A stretch of DNA of 64,000 nt from contig NC_087251.1 in NCBI RefSeq assembly GCF_037042905.1, positions 36,264,501 through 36,328,500 on the forward strand, written 5' to 3'. Each line of letters starts with the position of its first letter. The first letter of the stretch is position 1. This document shows positions 57,306-64,000 of this stretch, piece after piece. The notes below the pieces were generated by a model. It did no database searches. It was not told the DNA's origin and saw only the letters and a program-made list of their open reading frames with translations. This DNA comes from Lytechinus pictus (lineage: Eukaryota; Echinodermata; Echinoidea; Temnopleuroida; Toxopneustidae). Made by a program: the position numbers and the translations under genes.

Positions 57306-58990
57306 TGCGTATCAAAAAAAAGTTTAAACTCTGAAAAAGCCCTGGGAATTGAAAAATATACCACATGTGGGTAATTTTTTCACATGTATTTTTGGGTTTG
57401 GATCTCATCTATGAGAAAGTAAAAGTTATGACAGAATGTTACACTTGAGTGAGCACTGTCCATTTTTGTAAAGCTCGAAGATATCTGTTTGCGCAGAAAT
57501 GCCCTTTTCACGCCGCTGTGTCAAGGGGAAAGGGCGAAATCAAACTTACCCTGCCAAACATTTCTCATACATTTCCCTAGCACTTTTAGTCAATTGAAAT
57601 GAAATGGATACATTCAAGCATTTTGTAACAATTTTGCCACCAAAATTGAAATTTAAACACTTAGTAAGCACAACCTATACCCTTTTGTGCCAGCTGGATC
57701 TGGGGACATAACTGAATCTGAACAAAAGTTTATATCAGACATCTCCCGCATTTTTCACTAAGTTTTTATCATTAAATTAAAGTGGGTTTACATTTAATTT
57801 TCATTTCATACTTGTTTCTCCACACTTTCCCAAGCTTGACAATGATTAACAAAATAAAAATCAAGCCTAACCCATTTCATGTAAATCACAGCTCAGTGTA
57901 AAGCAAATATCGTCACGATGGCCTCGGTGTGTGGGGGAGTGGGGTAGGGCGCAATGCACTCTTCGAAGTGTTTTGGGCAAGGAAACAAGTTTAAAAAGGT
58001 AAAATATATCTTCAAATCAATTATACTAGCTAATTTCCACGTATTCTTCATGATTAAGGTCTACTTTTATTCGCATGACTATTTCAAAGTTCTGCGCAAA
58101 TCATCTTTCACTAACTTTTCAAAAGTGGTGCTCACTCAAGCGGAAATATTTTTTCGACAGTTATATCGTAATTTGCTTAAATGGATCTGTACCAATGTTG
58201 AAATGTGGAAAAATCTTCAGGATATTACAAATGTATAATTTTCCAGGAATTTTTCTAAGTGTAATCTTTTTTTTGATACGCACTGTATATGTACACACAG
58301 ATTCGCTGGCGTATAGATGTGGGATAACTTATAGGGCATTGGACCCCCAAAGGTTCCACGAGTGATGGAGAAAAAATGGAAGAAGGGGGAAAAAAACAGT
58401 TGCAAGATAATAGCATTTGTAAATAATTGTGCCACAATATATCACAAATTTCTATCCAAAATGCCAATAAATGTTACTTGCTTACTTCGCTCACTTTTAG
58501 GAATATATACTACATACACCAAGTCATGCCCACTTAAAAATGTTAACTTTCTACACCACTGCAGAAAATGATACACAAGACCGTAAACTCGAAGACTTGC
58601 AAACTAATTTGAGATAAATGCAATTCAATTCTATTCGAAATGGTTTATCAAAATACTTTCTTTGCGGCAAAAACCAGATTGCAGAGGTAAACTTTTTAAC
58701 AAGGTAAAAAATAACTTATTTGAATACAGACATATAATAACAGAGTATAACAATATATACATTTAAATACTCATCAAATAGGAAATTGTGCAAAAAAAAT
58801 GAAAATATACCTAATGTGTTTCCATGTATTAGTATTTGTAAGAAACAGGGACATTTTAATGATAAATACATGAATACATGTAGGAAGTAAAGTAAAGTGC
58901 TCTTTGTGTTACCTTGTTAGATAATGGCTTGCCTAGACTGGCCGCAACCAAACAGGTCACCACCACGATGCATGCTGAAAAGAGTCCCAT
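35325..58990 (-). CDS. Secreted astacin metalloprotease (SP-pro-astacin-EGF-CUB-Thr repeats-CUB)
   Basis: Complete 10-exon gene, 652 residues; complement join in coding order: 58913-58990, 55172-55439, 52915-53047, 52298-52382, 46472-46678, 41614-41869, 39633-39733, 37088-37604, 36028-36214, 35325-35451. All phases agree. Signal peptide 1-20, basic RSKR cleavage site at 82-85, zinc motif HEIGHAMGFQHE (194-205), Met-turn SVMHY (250-254) with the fifth ligand Tyr, EGF-like domain about 303-333, CUB about 345-455, seven 11-residue VVTTAAPTxAP repeats (465-541), second CUB 550-652. The order resembles the sea-urchin blastula proteases BP10/SpAN (from memory), which act in the embryo's extracellular space. 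Oddities: the donor after the 52298-52382 exon is GC; both CUBs lack the first canonical Cys and CUB2 also the second. Substrate unknown. Confidence 0.93.
35480..35830. repeat. Trinucleotide-rich low-complexity (GAT/AAT)
   Basis: Imperfect GATGAT, AATAAT and ATAATA runs in the last intron of the astacin gene, just upstream of the terminal exon. Confidence 0.8.
36028..36214 (-). CDS. Astacin exon 9 (first part of CUB2)
   Basis: Acceptor TTCTGTCAG, donor GTAAAT. 187 nt. Encodes TTIQSPNYPNPYPSLRRNVY, GQRIYVFIHDMQIESSYNCR and YDVLIIESGFDPIR, a CUB domain lacking both Cys of the first disulfide. Confidence 0.88.
36215..37087 (-). other. Intron 8 of the astacin gene
   Basis: AT-rich, no gene or repeat edge recognised. 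Confidence 0.5.
37088..37604 (-). CDS. Astacin exon 8 (second half of CUB1 and Thr-rich repeats)
   Basis: Acceptor CTTTCAAAG, donor GTATGC. 517 nt. Encodes TLWFDDFDLESQ, KCWDYVQV, VKYCGNS, FSSDESFTGRGFKAHF completing the CUB, then seven copies of the 33-bp unit coding VVTTAAPTxAP. The repeats should be heavily O-glycosylated and give an extended linker. A reverse-strand frame of 204 codons over this exon is an artefact. Confidence 0.93.
38036..39271 (+). mobile_element. Tandem-repeat TIR element, copy 1 (carries a nested MITE)
   Basis: Starts AAAACAAGTGGAGCGTCTCT, GTCTCACCTGCAT and ends CTCTGCTATGCAGG...GCTGAGAC, the right end being split by the MITE at 39094-39259. Interior: about six diverged copies of a unit of roughly 140 bp (GGCCAAAGTTCATTGACC, CATGTGACCTGAAACTCGCA, TTCAGTGATACTTGATTAC). 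Same family and orientation as 43741-44709. Confidence 0.8.
39094..39259. mobile_element. MITE nested in the tandem-repeat element
   Basis: Perfect 25-bp inverted ends: GGGTGTTTCATAAAGCTGTT then CGTAA at the left, and the exact inverse ending GAAACACCC at 39259. The interior holds a second inverted pair (TTACGCACGACTGG and CCAGTCGTGCGTAA), so the whole 166 bp can fold. Confidence 0.88.
39295..39476 (+). repeat. 91-bp tandem duplication
   Basis: AATGAAAGGAAAAGACACAA at 39295 recurs at 39386 with almost identical sequence through CCGATTAACCA. It is followed by a fragment of repeat family R (TTTTCGACAAAGACC). Confidence 0.85.
39633..39733 (-). CDS. Astacin exon 7 (first half of CUB1)
   Basis: Acceptor after TTTCTCTTCAAG, donor GTAAGT. 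101 nt. Encodes TEASGVITSPNYESGQYLIN and SYCMIYIQ, the GxIxSPNY start of a CUB domain, without the usual leading Cys. Confidence 0.85.
40366..40402 (-). repeat. Short degenerate interstitial telomere-like repeat
   Basis: AACCTAACCCTAACCTAAAC then CTAGCCCTAACCC: five or six CCCTAA-like hexamers, imperfect, in an astacin intron. Confidence 0.6.
40577..40609. repeat. (TA)n microsatellite
   Basis: About 16 TA units abutting the left end of the Tc1-like element; likely the expanded TA target. Confidence 0.9.
40610..41535 (-). mobile_element. Tc1/mariner-like element relic
   Basis: Ends CAGTACCAGTCAAAAGTTTG and CAAACTTTTGACTGGTACTG are perfect inverted repeats. A further inverted pair (AGAAAGCACTCAGGCGTGTC, 40773 and about 41350-41375) shows terminal repeats of roughly 190 bp. 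The minus strand near 40915-41015 has LLN-stop-IPRVFHVIIVARGGFM, the decayed C-terminus of a Tc1 transposase. Non-autonomous. Confidence 0.85.
41537..41605. repeat. TA and ATTT microsatellites
   Basis: TATATA runs, then TTTATTTA repeats, immediately downstream (in gene direction) of astacin exon 6. Confidence 0.85.
41614..41869 (-). CDS. Astacin exon 6 (end of protease domain and EGF)
   Basis: Acceptor GGTATGCAG, donor GTGAGT. 256 nt. Encodes GFAIDDAVPTLLTK, QYIGQRSELSFYDVKLANYI and YNC closing the astacin domain, then CPSPLLNCANGGF and CTCQCPPDWTGSLC, an EGF-like module. Confidence 0.92.
41953..42570. mobile_element. GGTGTTA-rich MITE (type B), interrupted
   Basis: Ends CACTGCAAAACACCTGTGTT and ACACCGGCGTTTTTGCAGTG, with TA on both sides. 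It is split by a second MITE at 42237-42538 and also contains a small inverted pair, CACTGGAGGGGCAC and GTGCCCCTCCA, at about 42096-42143. Confidence 0.8.
42237..42538. mobile_element. Nested MITE with 25-bp inverted ends
   Basis: GGGCCGATTGCACGAAAGGG at 42237 and CCCTTTCGTGCAATCGGCCC ending 42538 are exact inverses, continuing through TCTTT/AAAGA. A further inverted pair, ATGATGCGC and GCGCATCAT, lies inside. Confidence 0.85.
43120..46427 (-). mobile_element. Hairpin-module transposon, copy 2 (inverted, with insertions)
   Basis: Reverse-complement relative of 19759-21826: ends CATAGGCGGATCCAG (43120) and CTGGATCCGCCCCTG (ending 46427). GCTCGCGCTTCGCGCTCGCAT modules occur near 43316, 43673, 45163, 45278, 45400, 45516 and 45624. 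Spacers match copy 1, e.g. TGTTCAACATGGAGCTTAAA versus the inverse near 21575-21600. It holds the insertion at 43741-44709 and probably another at about 45690-46085, absent from copy 1. A 5-bp CTATA flanks both ends. Lies in intron 5 of the astacin gene. Confidence 0.75.
43741..44709 (+). mobile_element. Tandem-repeat TIR element, copy 2, inserted in the hairpin-module element
   Basis: Left AAAACAAGTGGAATGCCTCT with GTCTCACCTGCAT at 43767-43779; right ATGCAGGTGAGAC at 44697-44709: perfect 13-bp inverted repeats. About six units of roughly 140 bp (GACCTTGATCATGTGACCTG and neighbours), then a CGCCGC tract at 44632-44666. The uninterrupted site is preserved in the other host copy near 21160-21175 (ATTATGAATAGGATGCATCA), proving insertion. 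Confidence 0.85.
46472..46678 (-). CDS. Astacin exon 5 (zinc-binding site)
   Basis: Acceptor CTTTTCAG, donor GTGAGT. 207 nt, phase 0 at both ends. Encodes LGTIAHEIGHAMGFQHEQSR through DVTSVMHYGSH: three zinc His, catalytic Glu, Met-turn and Tyr all present, so the enzyme should be active. Confidence 0.95.
47535..51737. mobile_element. Fold-back-like long inverted repeat built of subrepeats
   Basis: Starts CATGACCGTCAAGTTGGGTA and ends with its exact inverse at 51737. Arms 47535-48480 and about 50915-51737 are inverted copies; a second inverted pair lies at 49612-49765 and 50235-50400. Each arm comprises three diverged direct units of about 340-350 bp, marked on the left by AAGAATC(C/T)GA at 47602, 47952 and 48291, each with a TGACGTCA-like site and GGTCATTTAAGGTCAT. 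Long arms made of subrepeats recall fold-back elements. No transposase seen. Confidence 0.75.
48490..49611 (+). mobile_element. 5'-truncated CR1/L2-type non-LTR retrotransposon
   Basis: An uninterrupted frame to 49509 (about 335 codons belong to the element) shows reverse-transcriptase blocks LPQGSIVGP, the catalytic YADDIQLYVSF, NKLKLNDKKNEFF and IRNLGVIFD, then the C-terminal LHWLPFKQRITFKLLLIVYK, SWNDLPLIIRQSP and FKKSLKTHIFRTL. It ends with a short 3' UTR and a TAA microsatellite (49588-49611). Endonuclease and N-terminal RT parts are missing, so it is a dead-on-arrival copy, but its frame is intact, suggesting recent insertion. It splits the left arm of the inverted repeat. Confidence 0.88.
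52298..52382 (-). CDS. Astacin exon 4 (followed by a GC-AG intron)
   Basis: Acceptor TTTCGTAG, 85 nt. Encodes GCWSYVGRQPTAAAEMLPQK and VSIGTGCTE, with the Cys161-Cys186 pair. To keep phase with the zinc-site exon it must end at GAG, followed by GCAAGT, a GC donor with otherwise perfect consensus. The GT four bases further would shift the frame. Confidence 0.9.
52915..53047 (-). CDS. Astacin exon 3
   Basis: Acceptor AATTATAG, donor GTAAGT. 133 nt. Encodes EDIPFIYAAMEHWTSKACVQ, FVPYSE and NQYLRFVRED; Cys134 is the first disulfide Cys of the astacin fold. Confidence 0.9.
53156..53250. repeat. Fragment of dispersed repeat family R
   Basis: GCGGTCACATCAACGAAACA and GACAGGTGTGACTG match the right part of the copy at 23905-24360. 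Lies just upstream (in gene sense) of astacin exon 3. Confidence 0.5.
53350..54560 (+). repeat. Minisatellite, 33-bp unit (66-bp higher order)
   Basis: Over 30 imperfect copies of CTCATCTACCCTTCGCCGAC + GAGATTCCTTATCT, alternating with a variant (CTCTTCGTCACCGACACCCC). Because the unit is a multiple of three, frames of 314 and 299 codons stay open by default. It lies in intron 2 of the astacin gene and is not coding by any evidence. Confidence 0.9.
54835..54990. repeat. Dispersed repeat, inverted copy of 47040-47210
   Basis: Shares TACTGAAGGCCCTCTCG, AGCAAGTTTT-TATGTGCTA and AGGGTCTGTGCCTGCA with the reverse complement of 47040-47210. Confidence 0.6.
55172..55439 (-). CDS. Astacin exon 2 (propeptide and N-terminus of protease)
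   Basis: Acceptor TTGATAG, donor GTAAGC. 268 nt. Encodes a charged propeptide with NNDMILNEEQEEYI, whose Asp64 sits where the family's FxGD aspartate switch is expected (the F and G are absent), then RSKR-KALRD, a furin-like site, and DAIVPYTIDSP, the start of the mature protease. Confidence 0.9.
55795..56090. repeat. Dispersed repeat family R, second long copy
   Basis: GGGAGTTTTCGCC, CGCTTCCATGATGCACGACA, AAGTCTTTGTCGAAAATGG and TTTTCTACAAAGACCTCTCA match 23905-24200. In intron 1 of the astacin gene. Confidence 0.65.
56674..56849. mobile_element. MITE with GTGCTAATTT inverted ends
   Basis: CACTGTAAGAAATGAAGTGC + TAATTT at the left, and AAATTAGCACTTCATTTTTT near 56820-56840 at the right. 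The centre is a hairpin (CTAGTTCAAATTTAAACTAG). Confidence 0.75.
57270..57302. repeat. (TA)n microsatellite
   Basis: About 15 TA units abutting the next element, as at 40577-40609. Confidence 0.9.
57303..58285. mobile_element. Tc1/mariner-type MITE
   Basis: Ends CAGTGCGTATCAAAAAAAAG and TTTTTTTTGATACGCACTG, perfect inverted repeats flanked by TA on both sides. No transposase recognised in the 0.98-kb interior. Intron 1 of the astacin gene. Confidence 0.85.
58913..58990 (-). CDS. Astacin exon 1 (signal peptide)
   Basis: ATG at 58990-58988. Encodes MGLFSACIVVVTCLVAASLG and KPLSNK: a hydrophobic signal peptide likely cut after SLG. Donor GTAACA begins at 58912. 78 nt, phase 0. Confidence 0.88.
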
Positions 58991-59060
58991 CTTTGGTTAA
59001 AACTAAGAGATGCTTAGCTGAATGACGAGTACCACGAAATCTTTCCCAATATGACCGGTG

Positions 59061-59068
59061 TATTTATA
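59061..59068 (-). promoter_or_regulatory. TATA box of the astacin gene
   Basis: TATAAATA on the minus strand, 71 bp before the ATG, giving a 5' UTR of roughly 45 nt. CCAAT pentamers on the plus strand lie at 59046-59050 and 59081-59085. Confidence 0.6.
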
Positions 59069-59099
59069 CAAAAATCACCACCAATTATAGTTCTTACAA

Positions 59100-60840
59100 T
59101 ATTACCGTTTCAAATTAATCTCGAATACCTGTTTACCCAATTGAATGGTATATATTAATGAATTTGATTACGTGACAAATCATTTACTCTGTAAATATAA
59201 GAACGGCCTTTTTGTTTGTCTGTATTTGGGATGGAAGATGAGCAGTGCCCCGGATAAACAACAAAGGGGGAACACAAAAAGTGAAATAATTCTTCTTAAC
59301 ATATTAAAAACAGAAAGAAAGAATCAAAGCCGTTAAAGCGCATTTTGTTGCCAGTTGAACAATTTGCATAATATTTCAATTATTTATTTTTTATTTCTTT
59401 CATTTTAATTTAATTTTATTATTTTTGGTTGGGGGGGGGGTAACACGTGTTCTGGAAAAGGTACTGCTTTTTCCAGGGGCGGCGCAATTTCGATAAGGAC
59501 AAGGCGATCTAAACGTGACGTCTTTTTTTTCTATTGAAATATAATGTGCACTACGGGGATACACTGGCGATCCTTTCTTATCATTATTTTCTTCCATTTC
59601 TTCCCTCCATTTTGACTTCCTTGCCCCCCCCCCTTTTTCACTACTTGAAAACCATAGGGGTGATCATCCTTGCCTTTTCTTTCCATTGTGGGGCCGTCAG
59701 ACCTTCTCCTTTTCAAATATTGTACTTGCACTTTCCTTTTCTTTTTTTAAATTTAATAATTACATTATAAGATATGGATCCGGACAATGTTTGTTAGGCC
59801 TATGTATTGATAGAAAAAAAAATCTTCATCTAACCACCTTTTATAGAAAATTAATTAATTCTGACAAACACAGAAACAATGATTGTTTAACGTCGATAAT
59901 GCAATTACGGTTCTCTGTCCCGGGGGCCACTCAACTATATTGCTGCGCGACCTAAAAAAACAAAACAAAAACGCGTAAAAGGGTACTTTTTGCTGATCAT
60001 GGTGCGTCACGAGAGTGACACGTTTAGGTAAAAAAGGCCAAAATCGGGCATAAAGGGTATGATTGTGGAGTAAAAGAAATATATATTATGTATATGATGA
60101 TAAATCATAACGTTTTAGCCCCATAATTTACACAAACACAGTTTCATTCATTCATTGTTTAATAGTGTAATGGAAATTATCACTTAATTCGTTAAAATTT
60201 AACTTCACACAAAACGTCAAGTTTTAAAGCTCTTAAAAATGCTGTGGGTATTTTTTTCTCCAAACTCGTTTTTTAAACTTGCTGCTTGGAATTTCGTGCA
60301 ACTTCGATCCAACTTCCATTATTTTTAGAGGTTTTTCGAGAGAAATTGTCATAAAAATCGTTTAAGGGTATGATTTAGAGGTTATACTTAATTGTTTAGG
60401 GGTATATTTTAAGAGTTGTACTTGTTTAGGGGGCAAAATTGTCAAAAAGCACAAGAAATATATTTGAATAGGTTATAAACTGGACCAATGGATAACATTT
60501 GTTAAAGGGGGGGGGGGGTTGCATAACGTGTGGTCGCGCGAGTGTACAACTATATAGCTGAGTGCCCCCCCCCCCCCCGTTCCATGTCTTGCGGAATGAA
60601 TTATTACATGTACTTTAAACGCCAGGTGTTTTTCGTTTGATTATATCAATAAATCAATACGTTGTTTGCCCTTTATTAGATAACAACATAAAGAAAATAA
60701 TATCTGATAAATTGGGAATGGCATCTGTCAGTAGCCTTTTTCATCAATATTGTTTCCGTGTTTCGTTACCATTCAACGTACAGCGACGTTAATTACGGAA
60801 GCTCTGAAATGCCATCGACTTGTAGAGATTGCGAGATAAT
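59100..60840. other. Upstream region of the astacin gene
   Basis: No gene seen. 59400-59710 has G- and C-runs with hAT-like words (CAGGGGCGGCGCAATTTC). The MITE at 59925-60577 fills much of the rest. Confidence 0.5.
59925..60577. mobile_element. MITE with GGGCACTCARCTATAT ends
   Basis: Left GGGGGCCACTCAACTATATT then GCGCGACC at 59950; right GGTCGCGCGAGTGTACAACTAT then AGCTGAGTGCCCCCC. These are inverted repeats of about 35 bp with small indels. No coding. Confidence 0.7.
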
Positions 60841-60844
60841 TCAT

Positions 60845-61965
60845 CTCGCCAAGTCGACATAATAATGTATTATGTCAACTTGGCGAGATACGTTATTTCA
60901 CCAAGTCGACATAATTATCAAAAGTTTTATGTCACCTTGGCGAGACATTATATATTGTTAAGTCGACGTACGAAAAAGTACGGAGCCTTTAATATGGAAG
61001 CTTAAAAGTGCCATCGACTTGACGACTTGGCGAGATACTTTATCTTGCCATGTCGACATAAAAACCTTATTATGTCGACATGGCGAGATACTTTATCTCG
61101 CCAAGTCGACTTATAAAAAGTTATATGTCGACATGGCGAGATACGTTAACTCGCCAAGTCGACTTATAAAATGTTATATGTCGATATGGCGAGATACGTT
61201 ATATTGCCAAGTTGACTTAAAAAAGATATATGTCAACAAAGCGAGAAATTTTATCTTGCCAAGTTGACTTATAAAACATCATATGTCAACATGGCGAGAT
61301 AAAATGTTATATGTCGATATGGCGAGATACGTTATATTGCCAAGTTGACTTAAAAAAGATATATGTCAACATAGCGAGAAATTTTATCTTGCCAAGTTGA
61401 CTTATAAAACATCATATGTCAACATGGCGAGATATGAAGCGTCCAAGGTCCGGCGAGAGTCCAAATATCTCGCCAAGTTGACATATAACTTTTTATAAGT
61501 CGACTTGGCAAGATAAAATATCTTGCCATGTTGACGTATAACTTTTTATAAGTCAACTTGGCGAAATAACGTATCTTGCCACACAGCAAAAACTGTGGTG
61601 TTAACCGGTGTACATAGAGGACCACACCAGTTATTTTACACCGGTGTTAAATTGGTGGTGATAGTTTTACACCTATAGGTGTTATTACAACACCTTTGGT
61701 TATTACATTTACACTCTTTGGTGTTATGTTCAATCTCTAGGGTGTAATTTTAACACCTCGGGGTGTGGTCCTCTATTAACACCTCGGGGTGTGGTCCTCT
61801 ATTAACACCAACTGGTGTCAGTTTTAACACCGCAGTTTTTACAGTGCATGTTGACATAAAACTTTTTATAAGTCAACTTGGCAAGATAACGTATCTCGCC
61901 ATGTTAACATATAACTTTGTATAAGTCGACTTGGCGAAATCACGTATCTCGGCACGTCGACATAA
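60845..61965. repeat. Palindromic satellite of GTCGAC/GGCGAGATA units
   Basis: Alternating TATCTCGCCAAGTCGAC and GTCGACATGGCGAGATA blocks separated by short AT spacers, unit about 60 bp. Neighbouring blocks are mutually inverted, so the array can form many hairpins. Interrupted by the MITE at 61582-61846. Short frames across it are artefacts. Confidence 0.9.
61582..61846. mobile_element. GGTGTTA-rich MITE (type A) inserted in the satellite
   Basis: Ends CACAGCAAAAACTGTGGTG and CACCGCAGTTTTTACAGTG. The satellite sequence TTGCCA|TGTTGAC resumes after it with only CA repeated. It has an internal 25-bp direct duplication (AACACCTCGGGGTGTGGTCC twice). Confidence 0.85.
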
Positions 61966-62194
61966 TAATGTTAATTATGTGAGACATGGCAATGTCATAG
62001 TCATACTTTGACATAATGGTAACTATCAAGGAAACATTGATTATGATTGTCTGTTGATCCCTGTTGCCATGGTAGTTGTCATAATGGCAACGTTACCTTA
62101 GTTGCAACGCTTTTTTAAACGGACCACAGATGTGACCTACCTGCAAAAATGACAGTCATAAGTGAACGTTTGAGTCAGCATACAGGCGTAAATT

Positions 62195-62492
62195 CAGTGG
62201 CGTACCTAGGATTTTCCACAGGGGGGGGGGGCAAAACCGTCCGCCAAAAAATTGAACAAGCGAAAAAAAAAAAAAAAAAAAGTCTTCAATCACAAATAAA
62301 AGATTGTACCAGAGAAAAAATTTGACAAGCAAAAAAAAAAAAAAAAAAAAAGGTCTTCAAGCTCGTCAGGGGGGGGGGCACAATAAAGGTCTTCAAGCTC
62401 GTCAGGGGGGGGGGCAAAAAAGGTCTTTCAAGCTCGTCAGGGGGGCAGGGATATGTCCATTGCATGGGTTGTGGCTCGTAGGTACGCTAGTT
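62195..62492. mobile_element. hAT-type MITE, copy of the 14627-14963 family
   Basis: Left CAGTGGCGTACCTAGGATTT identical to the earlier copy; right GTAGGTACGCTAG. Interior A-runs and repeated GGTCTTCAAGCTCGTCAGGG. The right flank does not repeat the left flank, so the target duplication is lost. Confidence 0.75.
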
Positions 62493-62772
62493 ATTCTTAT
62501 ACAAAGGTTTGTCCTTTATTTAACTTATTCAACAATACTTTCTTGGCATCAGGGAATTAAATCTTGAATTTTATTACTTGATATAAAAAAAACGTCCAGA
62601 TGTGAAAGCTACTTTATCCCTACTTCTTATCCAAATATAGAAGAAATCTCCACCCATTTTTTTTCAATCAACTTAGATTCAATATTTGTTTCTATGTATG
62701 GTGGGCACGGTAGTGATAAAACAAGGTATACCCAGGCAGCTGAAATATATCAATTCTTACAAACACCAATTG

Positions 62773-62970
62773 ACAAAGATTGTTTTGAAATCGATGATTC
62801 AATTAAATCTATCTGTCGAAAGAATAAATGTAAATAACAAAGATTGCTTTGAAATGGATAGTGCAATTAAAATTATCCGTCGAAAAAAATATAAATTTAA
62901 ATAATAAAGATTGTTCTCAAATCGATAATGCAATTATGATATATGTCGAAGGAATAAATGTAAATGCAGT
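62773..62970 (+). repeat. Three tandem copies of a ~67-bp unit
   Basis: AAAGATTGTTTTGAAATCGA...GTCGAA..AATAAATGTAAAT recurs three times with substitutions. Confidence 0.8.
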
Positions 62971-63339
62971 AAAGACCAATGTAATTGCCATTTAATTGTA
63001 TCATTTTGGTCATTAATCAAAAACCTACATAAGTGATACATTATACGAGTATATGACATAACATTTATGGTAGTATTTGCATGAAATTATTTCTGCGTTG
63101 GTTAGAAACAATGAGCTCTCGCTCGTCAAACCCAAAAATTATGATGAAGGTAATGCACGAGTTCTTGCGCAATAATGATATCACCCCCCCCCGGAAAGAT
63201 TGGATAGATAGATAATAGATAAAGAATAATGATAATACTAATAGTAATGCTACTATTACTATACTACCCGGGTCTGAGAATAAGTTTTAAATAGGGGTGC
63301 TGGGGATTTCGTTTAGGTGTTGTCATCAGAAAGAAGCAA

Positions 63340-63545
63340 AAAAAAAAAAAAAAGCAAAAAAAAAAAATATATATATATAAAATGGAATAGCTCGACTAAA
63401 CTATAACTTCATTGTTAAAAAAAATGAACCCAACTAAAATCAAATAACCCTACTAAGAATAACTGAATTAATAAAAAAATGAAATGGAATAACCCAATTA
63501 AAATGGAATTACCCAACTAACAAAATGGAACAACCCAATTAAAAT
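63340..63545. repeat. A-runs and AT-rich imperfect repeats
   Basis: A16 and A12 runs and a short AT run, then diverged AACCCAAYTAAAATGGAAT units. No gene. Confidence 0.65.
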
Positions 63546-63651
63546 CGATATCAATAATTTCCTTTAAAATATATCGGTCATGAATATAAAACGAAAGATT
63601 TTTTTTCATTTAATCGTTTATTGTTCATGAATTTGATAAATCTTAATCCTG

Positions 63652-63669
63652 CCCAGTTAAAAAAAAAAG
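63652..63669 (-). terminator. Pol III terminator of the tRNA gene
   Basis: A run of about ten A on the plus strand, hence T on the transcribed sense strand, just downstream of the tRNA 3' end. Confidence 0.75.
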
Positions 63670-63676
63670 AAGAGTA

Positions 63677-63748
63677 GGCATTGCCAGGATTTGAACCTGG
63701 GATCTCCTGTTTACTAGACAGGCGCTTTAACCGCTAAGCCACAACGCC
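63677..63748 (-). tRNA. tRNA-Thr (AGU anticodon)
   Basis: 72-nt cloverleaf on the minus strand. Acceptor GGCGTTG pairs with CAATGCC (one G-U); D stem GCTT/AAGC with GG in the loop; anticodon stem CCTGT/ACAGG around CTAGTAA, anticodon AGT; T arm CCAGG-TTCAAAT-CCTGG. A box TGGCTTAGCGG and B box GGTTCAAATCC are perfect. A T-run about 10 nt after the 3' end is a Pol III terminator. No intron. Looks functional rather than a SINE head, since no body follows. Confidence 0.93.
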
Positions 63749-64000
63749 GCTTACACTTCCAGTATAGTAAAATGGCAATATTCTACTCACATCCAGAAAT
63801 CTAGTAATCTCTTGGAGAACGATTCTATAGACTCCTATACATGCATGGGTGGATCCAAGATTGATAGGAGGGTGCACAAAATGAATTAACTCTTTTACTT
63901 AAACAGGGTAAGAATAAAGAAAGAAAAGAGATATATAGGGGAGGGTCTCAACAGCCCCACAAAGGACATATTACAAAATAGGGGCACATTTCATAAGAGG

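Noticed and set aside
60845-61700. Short frames with GEILYLAKST-like or RHGEILY-like repeats
   Set aside because: Translation of the palindromic satellite; no start context or domain.

Overview
This is a repeat-rich, AT-rich animal genomic window with spliced genes. The best guess is an echinoderm, probably a sea urchin. That guess rests on the third gene, which has the architecture of the sea-urchin blastula astacins BP10/SpAN (from memory), and on the type and density of small transposons. The species is an inference.

Three protein genes were assembled by following conserved protein blocks across phase-compatible splice sites. (1) Plus strand, 3490-10954: a peroxisomal 2-hydroxyacid oxidase (HAO/glycolate-oxidase family). 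Its first coding exon lies upstream of the window; it ends in the peroxisomal tripeptide SKL. (2) Plus strand, 19380-30172: a complete tandem paralogue of 8 coding exons and 394 residues, ending in AKL. Five of six internal exons have identical lengths in the two genes. The second copy carries a Cys-rich N-terminal extension and has lost the Gln and Tyr of the FMN/substrate site (both are His). (3) Minus strand, 58990-35325: a complete secreted astacin metalloprotease of 10 coding exons and 652 residues: signal peptide, propeptide, astacin domain, EGF, CUB, Thr-rich repeats, CUB. One of its introns is of the GC-AG type. A tRNA-Thr(AGU) gene lies at 63677-63748 on the minus strand.

The rest is dominated by mobile DNA. 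1-3489: probably intron 1 of gene 1, with retroposon and MITE debris. 10955-19100: intergenic, with a 7SL-like SINE flanked by a perfect 12-bp duplication, a tRNA-derived SINE, and nested hAT-type elements with perfect 8-bp duplications. 19601-23738: intron 1 of gene 2, holding a 2.3-kb nested hAT-type element full of GCGAAGC-centred hairpin modules. 30173-35300: intergenic MITEs (TTAA- and TA-targeting). 35452-58912: introns of the protease, holding a second, inverted copy of the hairpin-module element, two copies of a tandem-repeat element with 13-bp inverted ends, a Tc1 relic, a 4.2-kb fold-back-like inverted repeat interrupted by a CR1/L2-type reverse transcriptase, and a 33-bp minisatellite. 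59100-64000: a palindromic satellite, more MITEs and the tRNA gene.

The two oxidases and the protease show no functional link beyond neighbourhood. No unambiguous new multi-gene system was found. The most unusual items are the active-site-altered oxidase paralogue, the 7SL-like SINE, the hairpin-module transposons and the fold-back-like inverted repeat.
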